Assembly (NCBI GenBank): GCA_003644325.1
Contig: QNCA01000096.1
Coordinates: 1-6,132 of the forward strand
Reading direction: 5' to 3'
Length of the DNA stretch: 6,132 bases
DNA from: Planctomycetota bacterium
GTDB taxonomy: Bacteria > Planctomycetota > B129-G9
Of this stretch, positions 1 through 5,586 are shown piece by piece (the first letter of the stretch is position 1; every line of letters starts with the position of its first letter). Under the pieces are notes generated by a model. The model saw only the letters and a program-made list of their open reading frames with translations. It did not search any database and was not told the origin of the DNA. Both the position numbers and the translations under genes were made by a program.

Positions 1-714
1 CATGCCGCGCATGTCGAACATCGGGCCGCCGCTGTTGCCGGGATTTATCACGGCGTTTGTCTGGATGAAGTCTTCGTAGGCGAACTGGCCGGCCTTTTCC
101 GGAGATATCACGCCCGTCCTGTTCCGGCCGGTCTGGCTGACGATGCCGTCGGTAACGGTGTGGCTGAGAAAACCGAACGGATTGCCTATGGCAATAACGG
201 CCTCTCCGGCGACGACTGCGTCCGAATCGCCCCACCGCGCCGCTTCGAGCCCCCTTGCGCTTATTTTTATCACGGCAAGGTCGGTCTTGAGGTCAACCCC
301 GTGGACCCTGGCCGGATACGAGCGCTTGTCGTGCAGCGTCACAAAAATCGCCTTGTGTCCCTCGATCACGTGGTTGTTGGTGATTATGTAACCGTCTTTC
401 CTGATTATGAAGCCGCTGCCGGAGGAAAAACGCCTGCCTCGTCCGCCCCTCTTTTCCACCGTGATGCTCACAACGGAGGGCATGACGACCCTTACGACAT
501 TGGGCTTCGGGTCGTAGCGCCGCTCCTCGGCCTTGCTGAGTTCTTCGTATAGTTTATCCAGGTCTCTCGGGACGGGGGATGCGTCGGCGCCGTTGATGAA
601 TTGCAGCAGCATAATCATGCCGGCCACGATTCCTCCCATCAGCGCCCCCGAAACCACGAAGACGTACAGGTATATTCGCCTGCCGCCACGGTCCTTGTGA
701 TATGATTCGCGCAT
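1..714 (-). CDS. Membrane-anchored HtrA/DegS-like serine protease, active triad, C-terminal part missing
   Basis: Reading from the ATG at 714, 238 codons run off the left edge, so only the N-terminal part is seen. Residues about 14-38 form one hydrophobic membrane segment after a short basic start ([13 protein letters not shown]), which suggests a DegS-like anchor rather than a cleaved signal. Then follows a chymotrypsin-fold protease domain with all HtrA landmarks: ITNNHVI (His115), KTDLAVIK (Asp145), IGNPFG and NPGNSGGP (Ser228). The catalytic triad is therefore intact. HtrA proteases degrade or cleave misfolded envelope proteins and often cut anti-sigma factors. A PDZ domain would be expected to the left of the window but cannot be seen. 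GGAGG lies 5 bases before the ATG. The gene follows a terminator and has its own likely promoter, so it is probably transcribed apart from the sigma/anti-sigma genes. Family assignment is firm; the DegS-versus-DegP role is inferred. Confidence 0.95.
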   Translation of the reverse strand, partial: MRESYHKDRGGRRIYLYVFVVSGALMGGIVAGMIMLLQFINGADASPVPRDLDKLYEELSKAEERRYDPKPNVVRVVMPSVVSITVEKRGGRGRRFSSGSGFIIRKDGYIITNNHVIEGHKAIFVTLHDKRSYPARVHGVDLKTDLAVIKISARGLEAARWGDSDAVVAGEAVIAIGNPFGFLSHTVTDGIVSQTGRNRTGVISPEKAGQFAYEDFIQTNAVINPGNSGGPMFDMRGM

Positions 715-719
715 AATAA

Positions 720-724
720 CCTCC
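720..724 (-). promoter_or_regulatory. Ribosome binding site of the active HtrA-like gene
   Basis: GGAGG on the minus strand, 5 bases (TTATT) before the ATG at 714. It fixes this ATG as the start of a gene that has no other in-window boundary. Confidence 0.85.
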
Positions 725-740
725 ATCCGACGTTTCAGGC

Positions 741-758
741 TTCCGGCCCATGCCGGAA
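741..758 (-). promoter_or_regulatory. Leader hairpin or operator upstream of the active HtrA-like gene
   Basis: A perfect 7-base inverted repeat, TTCCGGC / GCCGGAA, is separated by 4 bases. It lies between the predicted -10 box (769-774) and the ribosome binding site, so it would fall near the 5' end of the transcript. It could be a regulatory stem-loop in the leader or a dimeric repressor site overlapping the start of transcription. The symmetry is directly visible; any role is inferred. Confidence 0.45.
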
Positions 759-768
759 TCCCGAGACC

Positions 769-796
769 ATTTTACACTTCGGCCGCCATTGCTCAA
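769..796 (-). promoter_or_regulatory. Sigma-70-like promoter for the active HtrA-like gene
   Basis: On the minus strand TTGAGC (796-791) and TAAAAT (774-769) are separated by 16 bases. This matches the -35/-10 consensus at 4 of 6 and 5 of 6 positions. It sits between the upstream terminator and the coding start, leaving a leader of roughly 45-50 bases. The resemblance is to a housekeeping promoter; I see no ECF-type GGAAC element here. Confidence 0.5.
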
Positions 797-825
797 ATCT
801 TTTCCCCGCGCCGCAACCGGCCGAT

Positions 826-858
826 AAAAAAGCGCGGCCACGGAGGCCGCTCTTTTTT
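826..858 (-). terminator. Bidirectional intrinsic terminator after the HtrA-like pseudoprotease gene
   Basis: A GCGGCC / GGCCGC stem (834-839 and 845-850) with a 5-base loop is flanked by six A's on one side and six T's on the other. On either strand a GC-rich hairpin is therefore followed by a T tract. It begins 20 bases past the stop codon at 881-879, as expected for the end of the sigma/anti-sigma/pseudoprotease transcript. It separates that unit from the next HtrA-like gene. Confidence 0.88.
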
Positions 859-878
859 CTCGCCCTGTACCGTCCCCG

Positions 879-2189
879 CTACCTGGTGCCCAGGGTTATT
901 TCGACTTCGATTTTCTCGCCGCGCCCCTCACCGCGAATGAGCGTCATCGACACCTTGTCGCCGGGCTTGTGCTCCGCCAGAATCTCCTTCACGCCCGGCA
1001 GCGTGCTCACTTTGCGGCCGTCAATCGCCACGATGATGTCCTTCTTCCTGATGCCGGCTTTATCGGCGGGGCCTCCGCTGATGACCCCTTCCACCAGCAT
1101 GCCTTCGCCCTTTTGGAGACCGAACAGGCCCCGGTACTCATCGTCGATTTCGCGTATCTTCAGACCGAACAAGGGGCGCACAACCTTCCCGGTCTTTATC
1201 AACTGGTCTATGACACCCGTCACGGCGTCAATCGGGATGGCGAAATTGAGCGTCTCGGTGTTACCGACCATCCGGTATGACAACGGGTCGGCTTCGAGCA
1301 TCCTGAGGCTTTTCACGATTTCCTTCTGCCGCTCGGTCATCGTTGCGAGTCGTCTGCGAAATTCCTTTATGAACTCCTCATCGCTCATGCCGCCGCCGCG
1401 CTTGGGGTCCGTCAAGGCCTGGTAGTTTTCGAGAACGGACAGGGCGCCTTTCAGTTGCGCCCGCAACCCCTCGGCCGCGCTGCGGTAGGTCGAGATTACT
1501 ATCCCCACCGCCTCGCCGCTGCTGTTGACTATCAGCCCGCCCGAGTCGCCCGGGTAGGCCGGGGCGGTGCACTGGATTAGTCCCGTGTACAGCATCGTGC
1601 CGGTGCGTATGGCGCGGTTCAGGCCGCTGACGGTGCCGAAAGAAGCCGTGGCTCTCAGCCCGAACGGGTTCCCGACGGAGGCGACCACGCAGCCCCGGCG
1701 CAATTCCGAGGACTTGCCGAACCTGACGGGCTTAAAGTCGCCGCCGTCTATCTTGATTACGGCGATACCCGTCTCCCTGTCCGTGCCGACTATTTGCGCC
1801 TCGTATTCGGCCTCACCGGTGGAGGGACGCACCACTATGCGTTCAGCGGCTTCCACGCCGCCGGTCAGCGTGACGATGTGTCCCTTATCCGTGACAAGGA
1901 ATCCGGAGGCAACCCGGCACGGAGGCCGTATGGTGAATTTCTTCTCGGGGCTGTCCGGCCGGACTTCGCGCCCGCGCTCGTCAAAGCAGCGGGTCGGATA
2001 GTGTGCCTCAATCTGGACTATCGACCTGCACGCCGAGGCGCATATCGCGGTGAGTTGCTTCTCGTAGTCCTGCAAGGAAGGCAGGCGCTTCGCCTCCGCC
2101 GACTCTTCCGTCTTTGCAGGCGAATAGACCGGAGTGGCGACCCATGCCGTCAGCAACACCGCCACGGCTGCACATATTACTGCTCTCAT
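879..2189 (-). CDS. Secreted HtrA-like PDZ protein lacking catalytic His and Asp (predicted pseudoprotease)
   Basis: This is a protein of 436 residues. Residues about 1-25 look like a signal peptide. Residues about 93-232 follow the HtrA protease fold (GFLVT, TGIAVIKI, VGNPFG, YPGDSGGLIV), and about 335-436 form a PDZ domain (PLFGLKI, GPADKAGI, DIIVAIDGR). Compared with the HtrA protein encoded next to it, the TNNHV position reads TLTGGV, putting Gly110 where His belongs. TDLAVIK reads TGIAVIK, with Gly141 for Asp; only Ser216 remains. Ordinary serine-protease chemistry should be impossible, while the preserved fold and PDZ domain suggest binding or sensing. An extra charged, probably helical stretch of about 75 residues (235-313) sits where HtrA has its short L2 activation loop. 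Six cysteines (50, 54, 68, 91, 167, 207) occur in the exported part. It starts 15 bases after the anti-sigma stop with GGAGG 6 bases upstream, so the two are probably co-expressed. Fold is certain, inactivity very likely, regulatory role inferred. Confidence 0.93.
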   Translation of the reverse strand: MRAVICAAVAVLLTAWVATPVYSPAKTEESAEAKRLPSLQDYEKQLTAICASACRSIVQIEAHYPTRCFDERGREVRPDSPEKKFTIRPPCRVASGFLVTDKGHIVTLTGGVEAAERIVVRPSTGEAEYEAQIVGTDRETGIAVIKIDGGDFKPVRFGKSSELRRGCVVASVGNPFGLRATASFGTVSGLNRAIRTGTMLYTGLIQCTAPAYPGDSGGLIVNSSGEAVGIVISTYRSAAEGLRAQLKGALSVLENYQALTDPKRGGGMSDEEFIKEFRRRLATMTERQKEIVKSLRMLEADPLSYRMVGNTETLNFAIPIDAVTGVIDQLIKTGKVVRPLFGLKIREIDDEYRGLFGLQKGEGMLVEGVISGGPADKAGIRKKDIIVAIDGRKVSTLPGVKEILAEHKPGDKVSMTLIRGEGRGEKIEVEITLGTR

Positions 2190-2195
2190 TTTGGG

Positions 2196-2200
2196 CCTCC
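2196..2200 (-). promoter_or_regulatory. Ribosome binding site of the pseudoprotease gene
   Basis: GGAGG lies 6 bases before the ATG at 2189 and inside the 15-base gap after the anti-sigma stop codon. This tight spacing supports translation from one message together with the anti-sigma gene. Confidence 0.85.
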
Positions 2201-2204
2201 GGGG

Positions 2205-2726
2205 TCAGAAATCAGCGGCGCGCGCGGTTTCGCAGGTGGCGTCCCATCTGTGCGAGTCGTAGATGCGGTCGGTGGAATCTTCCACGACCCCGGGCAGGTA
2301 AAAATCCACCTCCGAGGTGTTTTCAACCGCCGGCCGGGACATACTGTCCACAACGACTTCCCGCCCGCCGCCGTCCTGCACGTACGGGCCGGCCAGCCGG
2401 GACCAGACGGCGATAACGGCCAACAATATCACGGCGGCCGCGGCAGCAACCGTGAATGCTCGCGCTAACCTGTTTGTCGTGCGTGGATGTGCCTTTTCGG
2501 TATGAATGCGCCCGCGCAACTCGTCCCAGTAGCCGTCCCAGTATTCGACGGGCATGCTGCGGCCCTTGAGCAAGCCGAGGGTTTGCAGGCTCTGCCGGTA
2601 GGTTTCCGCTTCTTCAGCGCAGGCGTCGCACGTGATGATATGTTCCTTGACCGCCTCGGCCTTGTGATAATCAAGGTCGCCGGTCACGTACAGTGCGACA
2701 AGTTTTCGCGCCTTGCGACATTTCAT
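2205..2726 (-). CDS. Transmembrane anti-sigma factor with zinc-binding (ZAS / zf-HC2) domain
   Basis: A protein of 173 residues. The N-terminal domain carries the anti-sigma zinc-finger pattern: Cys3, then His29-x3-Cys33-x2-Cys36 (KEHIITCDAC). A helical linker (EYWDGYWDELRGRI, residues 61-74) follows, then a single membrane segment at about 89-109 (AAAAAVILLAVIAVW) and a short exported tail of about 60 residues with one cysteine (Cys165). Proteins of this family bind the cognate ECF sigma factor in the cytoplasm and release it when cut or altered. The neighbouring ECF gene is the obvious partner. The frame is open to a GTG at 2804, but the ATG at 2726 is chosen because GAGGA lies 7 bases upstream and Cys3 belongs to the zinc site. 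The exported tail is shorter than that of a typical RseA/MucA and has no recognised domain. What it senses is unknown. Confidence 0.92.
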   Translation of the reverse strand: MKCRKARKLVALYVTGDLDYHKAEAVKEHIITCDACAEEAETYRQSLQTLGLLKGRSMPVEYWDGYWDELRGRIHTEKAHPRTTNRLARAFTVAAAAAVILLAVIAVWSRLAGPYVQDGGGREVVVDSMSRPAVENTSEVDFYLPGVVEDSTDRIYDSHRWDATCETARAADF

Positions 2727-2733
2727 GGCGCCG

Positions 2734-2738
2734 TCCTC
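2734..2738 (-). promoter_or_regulatory. Ribosome binding site deciding the anti-sigma start
   Basis: GAGGA lies 7 bases before the ATG at 2726. It favours this start over the GTG at 2804, which would add 26 residues ahead of the zinc-binding cysteine. Confidence 0.75.
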
Positions 2739-2867
2739 TACACTTACACCGCCTCTCCGAACGCTCGGTGCGTCGGCTCTCCACCCGGACGAGCGCCCTG
2801 CCACAGACGCCCCCGAGGTGAAGGGTAAAAGGCTAAAAACTAAAGATTCCGAACTGAAGGTTTCGCG

Positions 2868-2941
2868 CGGTGACGGTCACCATCTACGTGCCGGCCCCCG
2901 ACCGCGTCGGGGTCTGCGCTCCGTAATGGTGACGGTCACCG
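2868..2941. repeat. Two 13-base palindromes as inverted copies around a GC-rich hairpin
   Basis: GGTGACGGTCACC occurs at 2869-2881 and again at 2928-2940. Each copy is a palindrome apart from its central base. With flanking bases, 2868-2883 and 2926-2941 are inverted copies of each other (15 of 16 paired). Between them CCCCGAC (2896-2902) and GTCGGGG (2906-2912) form a perfect 7-base hairpin with a 3-base loop. The block lies in the 280-base gap between the sigma and anti-sigma genes. It could be a pair of operators for a dimeric regulator, a structured RNA segment in the operon message, or a REP/BIME-type intergenic repeat. The sequence alone does not decide. Confidence 0.8.
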
Positions 2942-2943
2942 AA

Positions 2944-2998
2944 GTCGCCGAAGTTGGCAAAACCCGTCAACTTGAGCAGGATAGAACAACCCGGCGAC
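2944..2998 (-). other. Nested stem-loop just after the sigma gene
   Basis: An outer stem GTCGCCG (2944-2950) / CGGCGAC (2992-2998) encloses a second stem, AAGTTGGC (2951-2958) / GTCAACTT (2966-2973), with one G-T pair and a 7-base loop. It starts 8 bases after the sigma stop codon. No T tract follows on the minus strand, so a classic intrinsic terminator is unlikely. An RNA processing site, attenuator or message-stabilising structure are alternatives. Confidence 0.5.
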
Positions 2999-3006
2999 AA
3001 CCGTCC

Positions 3007-3777
3007 TCATTTTCGCTTTTTCCGCGAGCGCCGTTTCTCACTATCTCGGCTGAACTCCCTGTCTATCTTGAATTCCCTTTCCCAGGCTTCCTTGAAGAGC
3101 CTGCGTGCCTGGAACAGCCGCCAGCGGAGCGTCGGGTAGGTGCACTTCATCATGTGCGCTATTTCGCGGCAATGTACGCCTTCGAGGTCGCGCATGATGA
3201 GCACCGTCTTGTACTTCACCGGCAGTTTGTCAAGGATCTTCTGGACCTGTTCCAGCAACTCCCTTCTTTCCATACCTTCTTCAGGAGCGCCGAGTTCGCT
3301 GGGAAATTCAAATTTGTACGAATCGCTTGAAAGCCCCTCGAGCGACACCAGATTAGTGGAGCCTCTCTTCCGCAGGTGATCGATGCAGATGTTGGACGCT
3401 ATCTGGTACAACCACGTGTAGAAGTTGTAGCGTGGATTGTAGCGGTCAAGCGCCTTAAAGACCCGCACGAACGCCTCCTGGGAGATGTCCCAGGCTTCCT
3501 CGCGGTTGCCGACCATGTTGAACGCCACCCAGAACAGGCGCTCCCGGTAACGGTTGACCAGTTCTTCGAAGGCCAACTCGTCACCCTTTTGGGCTTTCAA
3601 GACAAGTTCACGGTCGGTCAGGGTCAGCATCTCCGCGCGCTCAGTGAGATTGGACTGCGCTGCCCGCTTCGATTTAGAGCGCCTGCGCCTGAATATCTCG
3701 GAGTTCTTCAGCGCTCTGGCGCGCGCCTTCAGGCGCCGCTCTCGCGCCCGGGCAGCCTCTGCTCGCGATGCATACAT
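3007..3777 (-). CDS. ECF-type RNA polymerase sigma factor
   Basis: A protein of 256 residues from the ATG at 3777. Region 2 spans about 55-138, with the -10-binding and core-binding landmarks NREEAWDISQEAFVRVFKAL and FYTWLYQIASNICIDHLRKR. Region 4 spans about 172-232, with LDKLPVKYKTVLIMRDLEG and a helix-turn-helix (REIAHMMKCTYPTLRWRLFQARR) that would contact the -35 element. There is no sigma-1 or sigma-3 domain, as in ECF factors generally. The ends are unusual: residues 1-49 contain 17 Arg/Lys, and the last 10 residues (EKRRSRKKRK) are almost all charged. A second in-frame ATG at 3630 would give 207 residues, a more typical ECF length. However, GGAG there abuts the ATG, whereas GGGGA stands 9 bases before the first. 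The longer start is mildly preferred. The anti-sigma gene follows in the same direction. The sigma family is certain; the true start and target genes are not. Confidence 0.95.
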   Translation of the reverse strand: MYASRAEAARARERRLKARARALKNSEIFRRRRSKSKRAAQSNLTERAEMLTLTDRELVLKAQKGDELAFEELVNRYRERLFWVAFNMVGNREEAWDISQEAFVRVFKALDRYNPRYNFYTWLYQIASNICIDHLRKRGSTNLVSLEGLSSDSYKFEFPSELGAPEEGMERRELLEQVQKILDKLPVKYKTVLIMRDLEGVHCREIAHMMKCTYPTLRWRLFQARRLFKEAWEREFKIDREFSRDSEKRRSRKKRK

Positions 3778-3975
3778 CGTATCACGTCCCCGGGAAAAAG
3801 ACCAACGTTATCCGCTGGAATCTCCCACCGCTACGCGGCGCCGCCTCTCCTGACGGTATGCTTACACTGCCAATCGCTTGATTGTATATACGTCAAAAAC
3901 CAAAACGTGTTGGGTTTCTTTTTGCGCATAACCCGCAAACTGAAACCACGTGCCTTCGATTCGGCGCCGCGGGTC
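3778..3975. other. Intergenic stretch upstream of the sigma gene, no promoter called
   Basis: These 198 bases separate the thioredoxin-like gene from the sigma gene. The middle (about 3880-3925) is notably AT-rich. It has -10-like strings on the minus strand (TATACA, TACAAT) but no partner -35 box at 16-18 bases. GAAACC followed by CGTATA looks vaguely like an ECF promoter, but the spacing is 20 bases, too long for the usual pattern. Small symmetries occur at 3871-3884 and 3921-3939. I also see no clear terminator for the upstream gene, so read-through into the sigma gene is possible. Confidence 0.5.
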
Positions 3976-5523
3976 TTACTTCTCTTCCAGCAGTTTCTTA
4001 AGTGTTGTATCCATCTTCGCCGGATGGCCCTCCCACCTGAGAATGCCCTTCCTGTCCACCAGGAAGACGTGCGGTATCCCTCGAAAAGAGCCTTGATAAC
4101 TGATGCCTGTGAGACGGAAAAGCCAGGGTTTCCCGTCCTTGAGCCACGGTTCGCCGTTCTGGTCGAAAATATATCCCCGCATATCGGAAGTCGTGATAGG
4201 GTAGGTCAATTTCTTGCTGTTCACGAAAGCCTGCAACCCTCTGGTGGAAAGCGCGAATGAGATTATTTCCAAACCCTTGTCCTTGTACTTGCGATACAAC
4301 TGGTCCAGGTGAGGCGCCATTCGCCTGCAAGGGGGGCAGCCCGTGGACCAAAACTCTATCATCACCACCTTGCCCCGAAGGTCGCGGTAGTCAATGCCCT
4401 TTGTGTTTATCCATCCCCCGGCCACTACCGGCTTGGCAGGCGCTCCCGCTTTCGGCATTATGTACACCGAGGCGTTGAAGAACCATGCCCACAGCGCGTC
4501 GCTCACGGCGCCCTGACGCGGCGCGGCGCTTACCGCATCCCAGAACGCCTTCACTGCCGCCACCTTCAACTTTTCGGGGGTCTTGTTCAGATTGTTCTGT
4601 GTCAGGTCGCACTTGCTTATCGCTTTGAAGGCCTTCCGGGTCAAGTCGTAGAGAGTGGCCGCATCTTCCGCGGCGTTACCGTCAAGAACCGTATAATCCG
4701 CCAGTTCGCGCCGGACCTTGCGTGTTATTTCGGTCTTCGTCTCGCCGGTGTCCGTCCTCGTGAGTCGCTCAATCCGGACCGTGTACGACTCGTATCCGGG
4801 CACGCTTTTGCCCTCAGTCCACCTGGCGCGGTAGTCGTCTATCGTGACCTTGACGCCTTCGCGCTCCGCGTTTACTCTGCCCGTGATGGCCCATTGGCGG
4901 GACGATTTGCCGTCCTCGGATCTCTTCCGTTCGCACTTCAGTTCGTACGTGCCGTATTTCTCGCCCCCACGAACGATGTCGCCCTTTACTTCCTGTCCGT
5001 CCTTCAGGCCGTCATCGGGTATCATGCGGAGAAAACCTATCACATAGTTCTCCCACGCCTCGCGGTCCGGCACTTTATGGCCGGAAAGCATTTCACGTCC
5101 CGTGTACTCGGTCAGCAACGTGCGAACTTTCGGCAGGCGGGGCCACTCGAATTCGCCCTTCTTCTTTGCCTTATTGTCCTCGCCGTTTACCGTGTAATTC
5201 CTGAGGTTGCGGGTGGTCGTGATGTCCGCCAGGACCGCCTCCCGACCCTCTTTGGTCTCCTTGCCGTAAACCACGCCCGTCGAATGCTCGGAGGCATGCT
5301 CCCATTCGCTTTCGGTCTTGGATTCGCCCACTTTCACAATCATTTTCACCGATTCTTCGACGCTTTCTTTCCAGTTTGCGACGGTGCCGGTCTCTATCTT
5401 TACCTTCAGCGCGGGTTCTCCCGTCTCATTCACGTCCTCGGCGGCAACCATCGCAGACCAGCCGCCCAGCGTCCCCATCCCCAGGCACAACACTGCCGTG
5501 AAAAACGCTTTGCCTAATCTCAT
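3976..5523 (-). CDS. Secreted TlpA-like thioredoxin-fold protein with long unrecognised N-terminal region
   Basis: A protein of 515 residues. Residues 1-28 (MRLGKAFFTAVLCLGMGTLG, ending near MVAA) look like a signal peptide; there is no lipobox. Residues about 29-365 are hydrophilic, rich in Lys, Glu and beta-prone segments, and match no family I recognise. From about 370 comes a TlpA/AhpC-TSA-type thioredoxin domain: DLRGKVVMIEFW, then the active-site pair Cys396-Pro-Pro-Cys399, and the cis-proline segment GIPHVFLVD (Pro484) followed by KGILRWEGHP. Such domains reduce disulfides, or assist cytochrome and cysteine-protein maturation, outside the cytoplasm. Trp-Cys-x-x-Cys is usual in TlpA; here Gly precedes the first Cys. 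An insertion of about 20 residues (457-477, with repeated PWL) lies before the cis-proline. The ATG at 5523 is chosen over one at 5553 because GGAGG lies 7 bases upstream and the signal peptide begins there. The upstream glycosyltransferase-like gene ends 63 bases earlier. The domain call is firm; substrate unknown. Confidence 0.9.
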   Translation of the reverse strand: MRLGKAFFTAVLCLGMGTLGGWSAMVAAEDVNETGEPALKVKIETGTVANWKESVEESVKMIVKVGESKTESEWEHASEHSTGVVYGKETKEGREAVLADITTTRNLRNYTVNGEDNKAKKKGEFEWPRLPKVRTLLTEYTGREMLSGHKVPDREAWENYVIGFLRMIPDDGLKDGQEVKGDIVRGGEKYGTYELKCERKRSEDGKSSRQWAITGRVNAEREGVKVTIDDYRARWTEGKSVPGYESYTVRIERLTRTDTGETKTEITRKVRRELADYTVLDGNAAEDAATLYDLTRKAFKAISKCDLTQNNLNKTPEKLKVAAVKAFWDAVSAAPRQGAVSDALWAWFFNASVYIMPKAGAPAKPVVAGGWINTKGIDYRDLRGKVVMIEFWSTGCPPCRRMAPHLDQLYRKYKDKGLEIISFALSTRGLQAFVNSKKLTYPITTSDMRGYIFDQNGEPWLKDGKPWLFRLTGISYQGSFRGIPHVFLVDRKGILRWEGHPAKMDTTLKKLLEEK

Positions 5524-5530
5524 AACTGCT

Positions 5531-5535
5531 CCTCC
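5531..5535 (-). promoter_or_regulatory. Ribosome binding site deciding the thioredoxin-like gene start
   Basis: GGAGG lies 7 bases before the ATG at 5523. It supports that start over the ATG at 5553, which has no such site and would put polar residues ahead of the signal peptide. Confidence 0.85.
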
Positions 5536-5586
5536 CATATCGGTCCGGGTCATGTGTAAATTTCCATAAAATACGGCGACGTCGTC

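Noticed and set aside
160..552. Plus-strand open frame opposite the active HtrA gene
   Set aside because: The opposite strand encodes an unmistakable HtrA protease with intact motifs across the same bases.
879..2189. The HtrA-like gene as a decaying pseudogene
   Set aside because: The frame is intact over 436 codons with signal peptide, ribosome site, conserved fold motifs and a complete PDZ domain; loss is confined to catalytic residues, which fits a functional pseudoprotease.
2727..2804. N-terminal extension of the anti-sigma factor from a GTG
   Set aside because: The extra 26 residues are not family-like, and the ATG at 2726 has a well-spaced GAGGA just before the zinc-site cysteine.
3835..3844. 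GCGGCGCCGC palindrome upstream of the sigma gene
   Set aside because: Ten-base palindromes made only of G and C are common by chance in DNA of this composition, and nothing else marks it as an operator.
3871..3884. CAATC / GATTG inverted repeat upstream of the sigma gene as an operator
   Set aside because: Five-base arms are too short to separate from chance, and there is no second copy nearby.
3921..3939. TTTGCG / CGCAAA inverted repeat as a possible terminator of the thioredoxin-like gene
   Set aside because: The stem is only 6 bases, followed by A-rich rather than T-rich sequence on the minus strand.
3376..4260. Plus-strand open frame of about 290 codons spanning the sigma gene, the gap and part of the thioredoxin-like gene
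   Set aside because: It overlaps two well-supported minus-strand genes and shows no domain; the open frame follows from base composition.
4309..5517. Plus-strand open frame of about 400 codons opposite the thioredoxin-like gene
   Set aside because: It is a shadow of the minus-strand gene: no recognisable domain or credible start site, and Arg/Leu/His-rich composition typical of antisense frames in GC-rich DNA.
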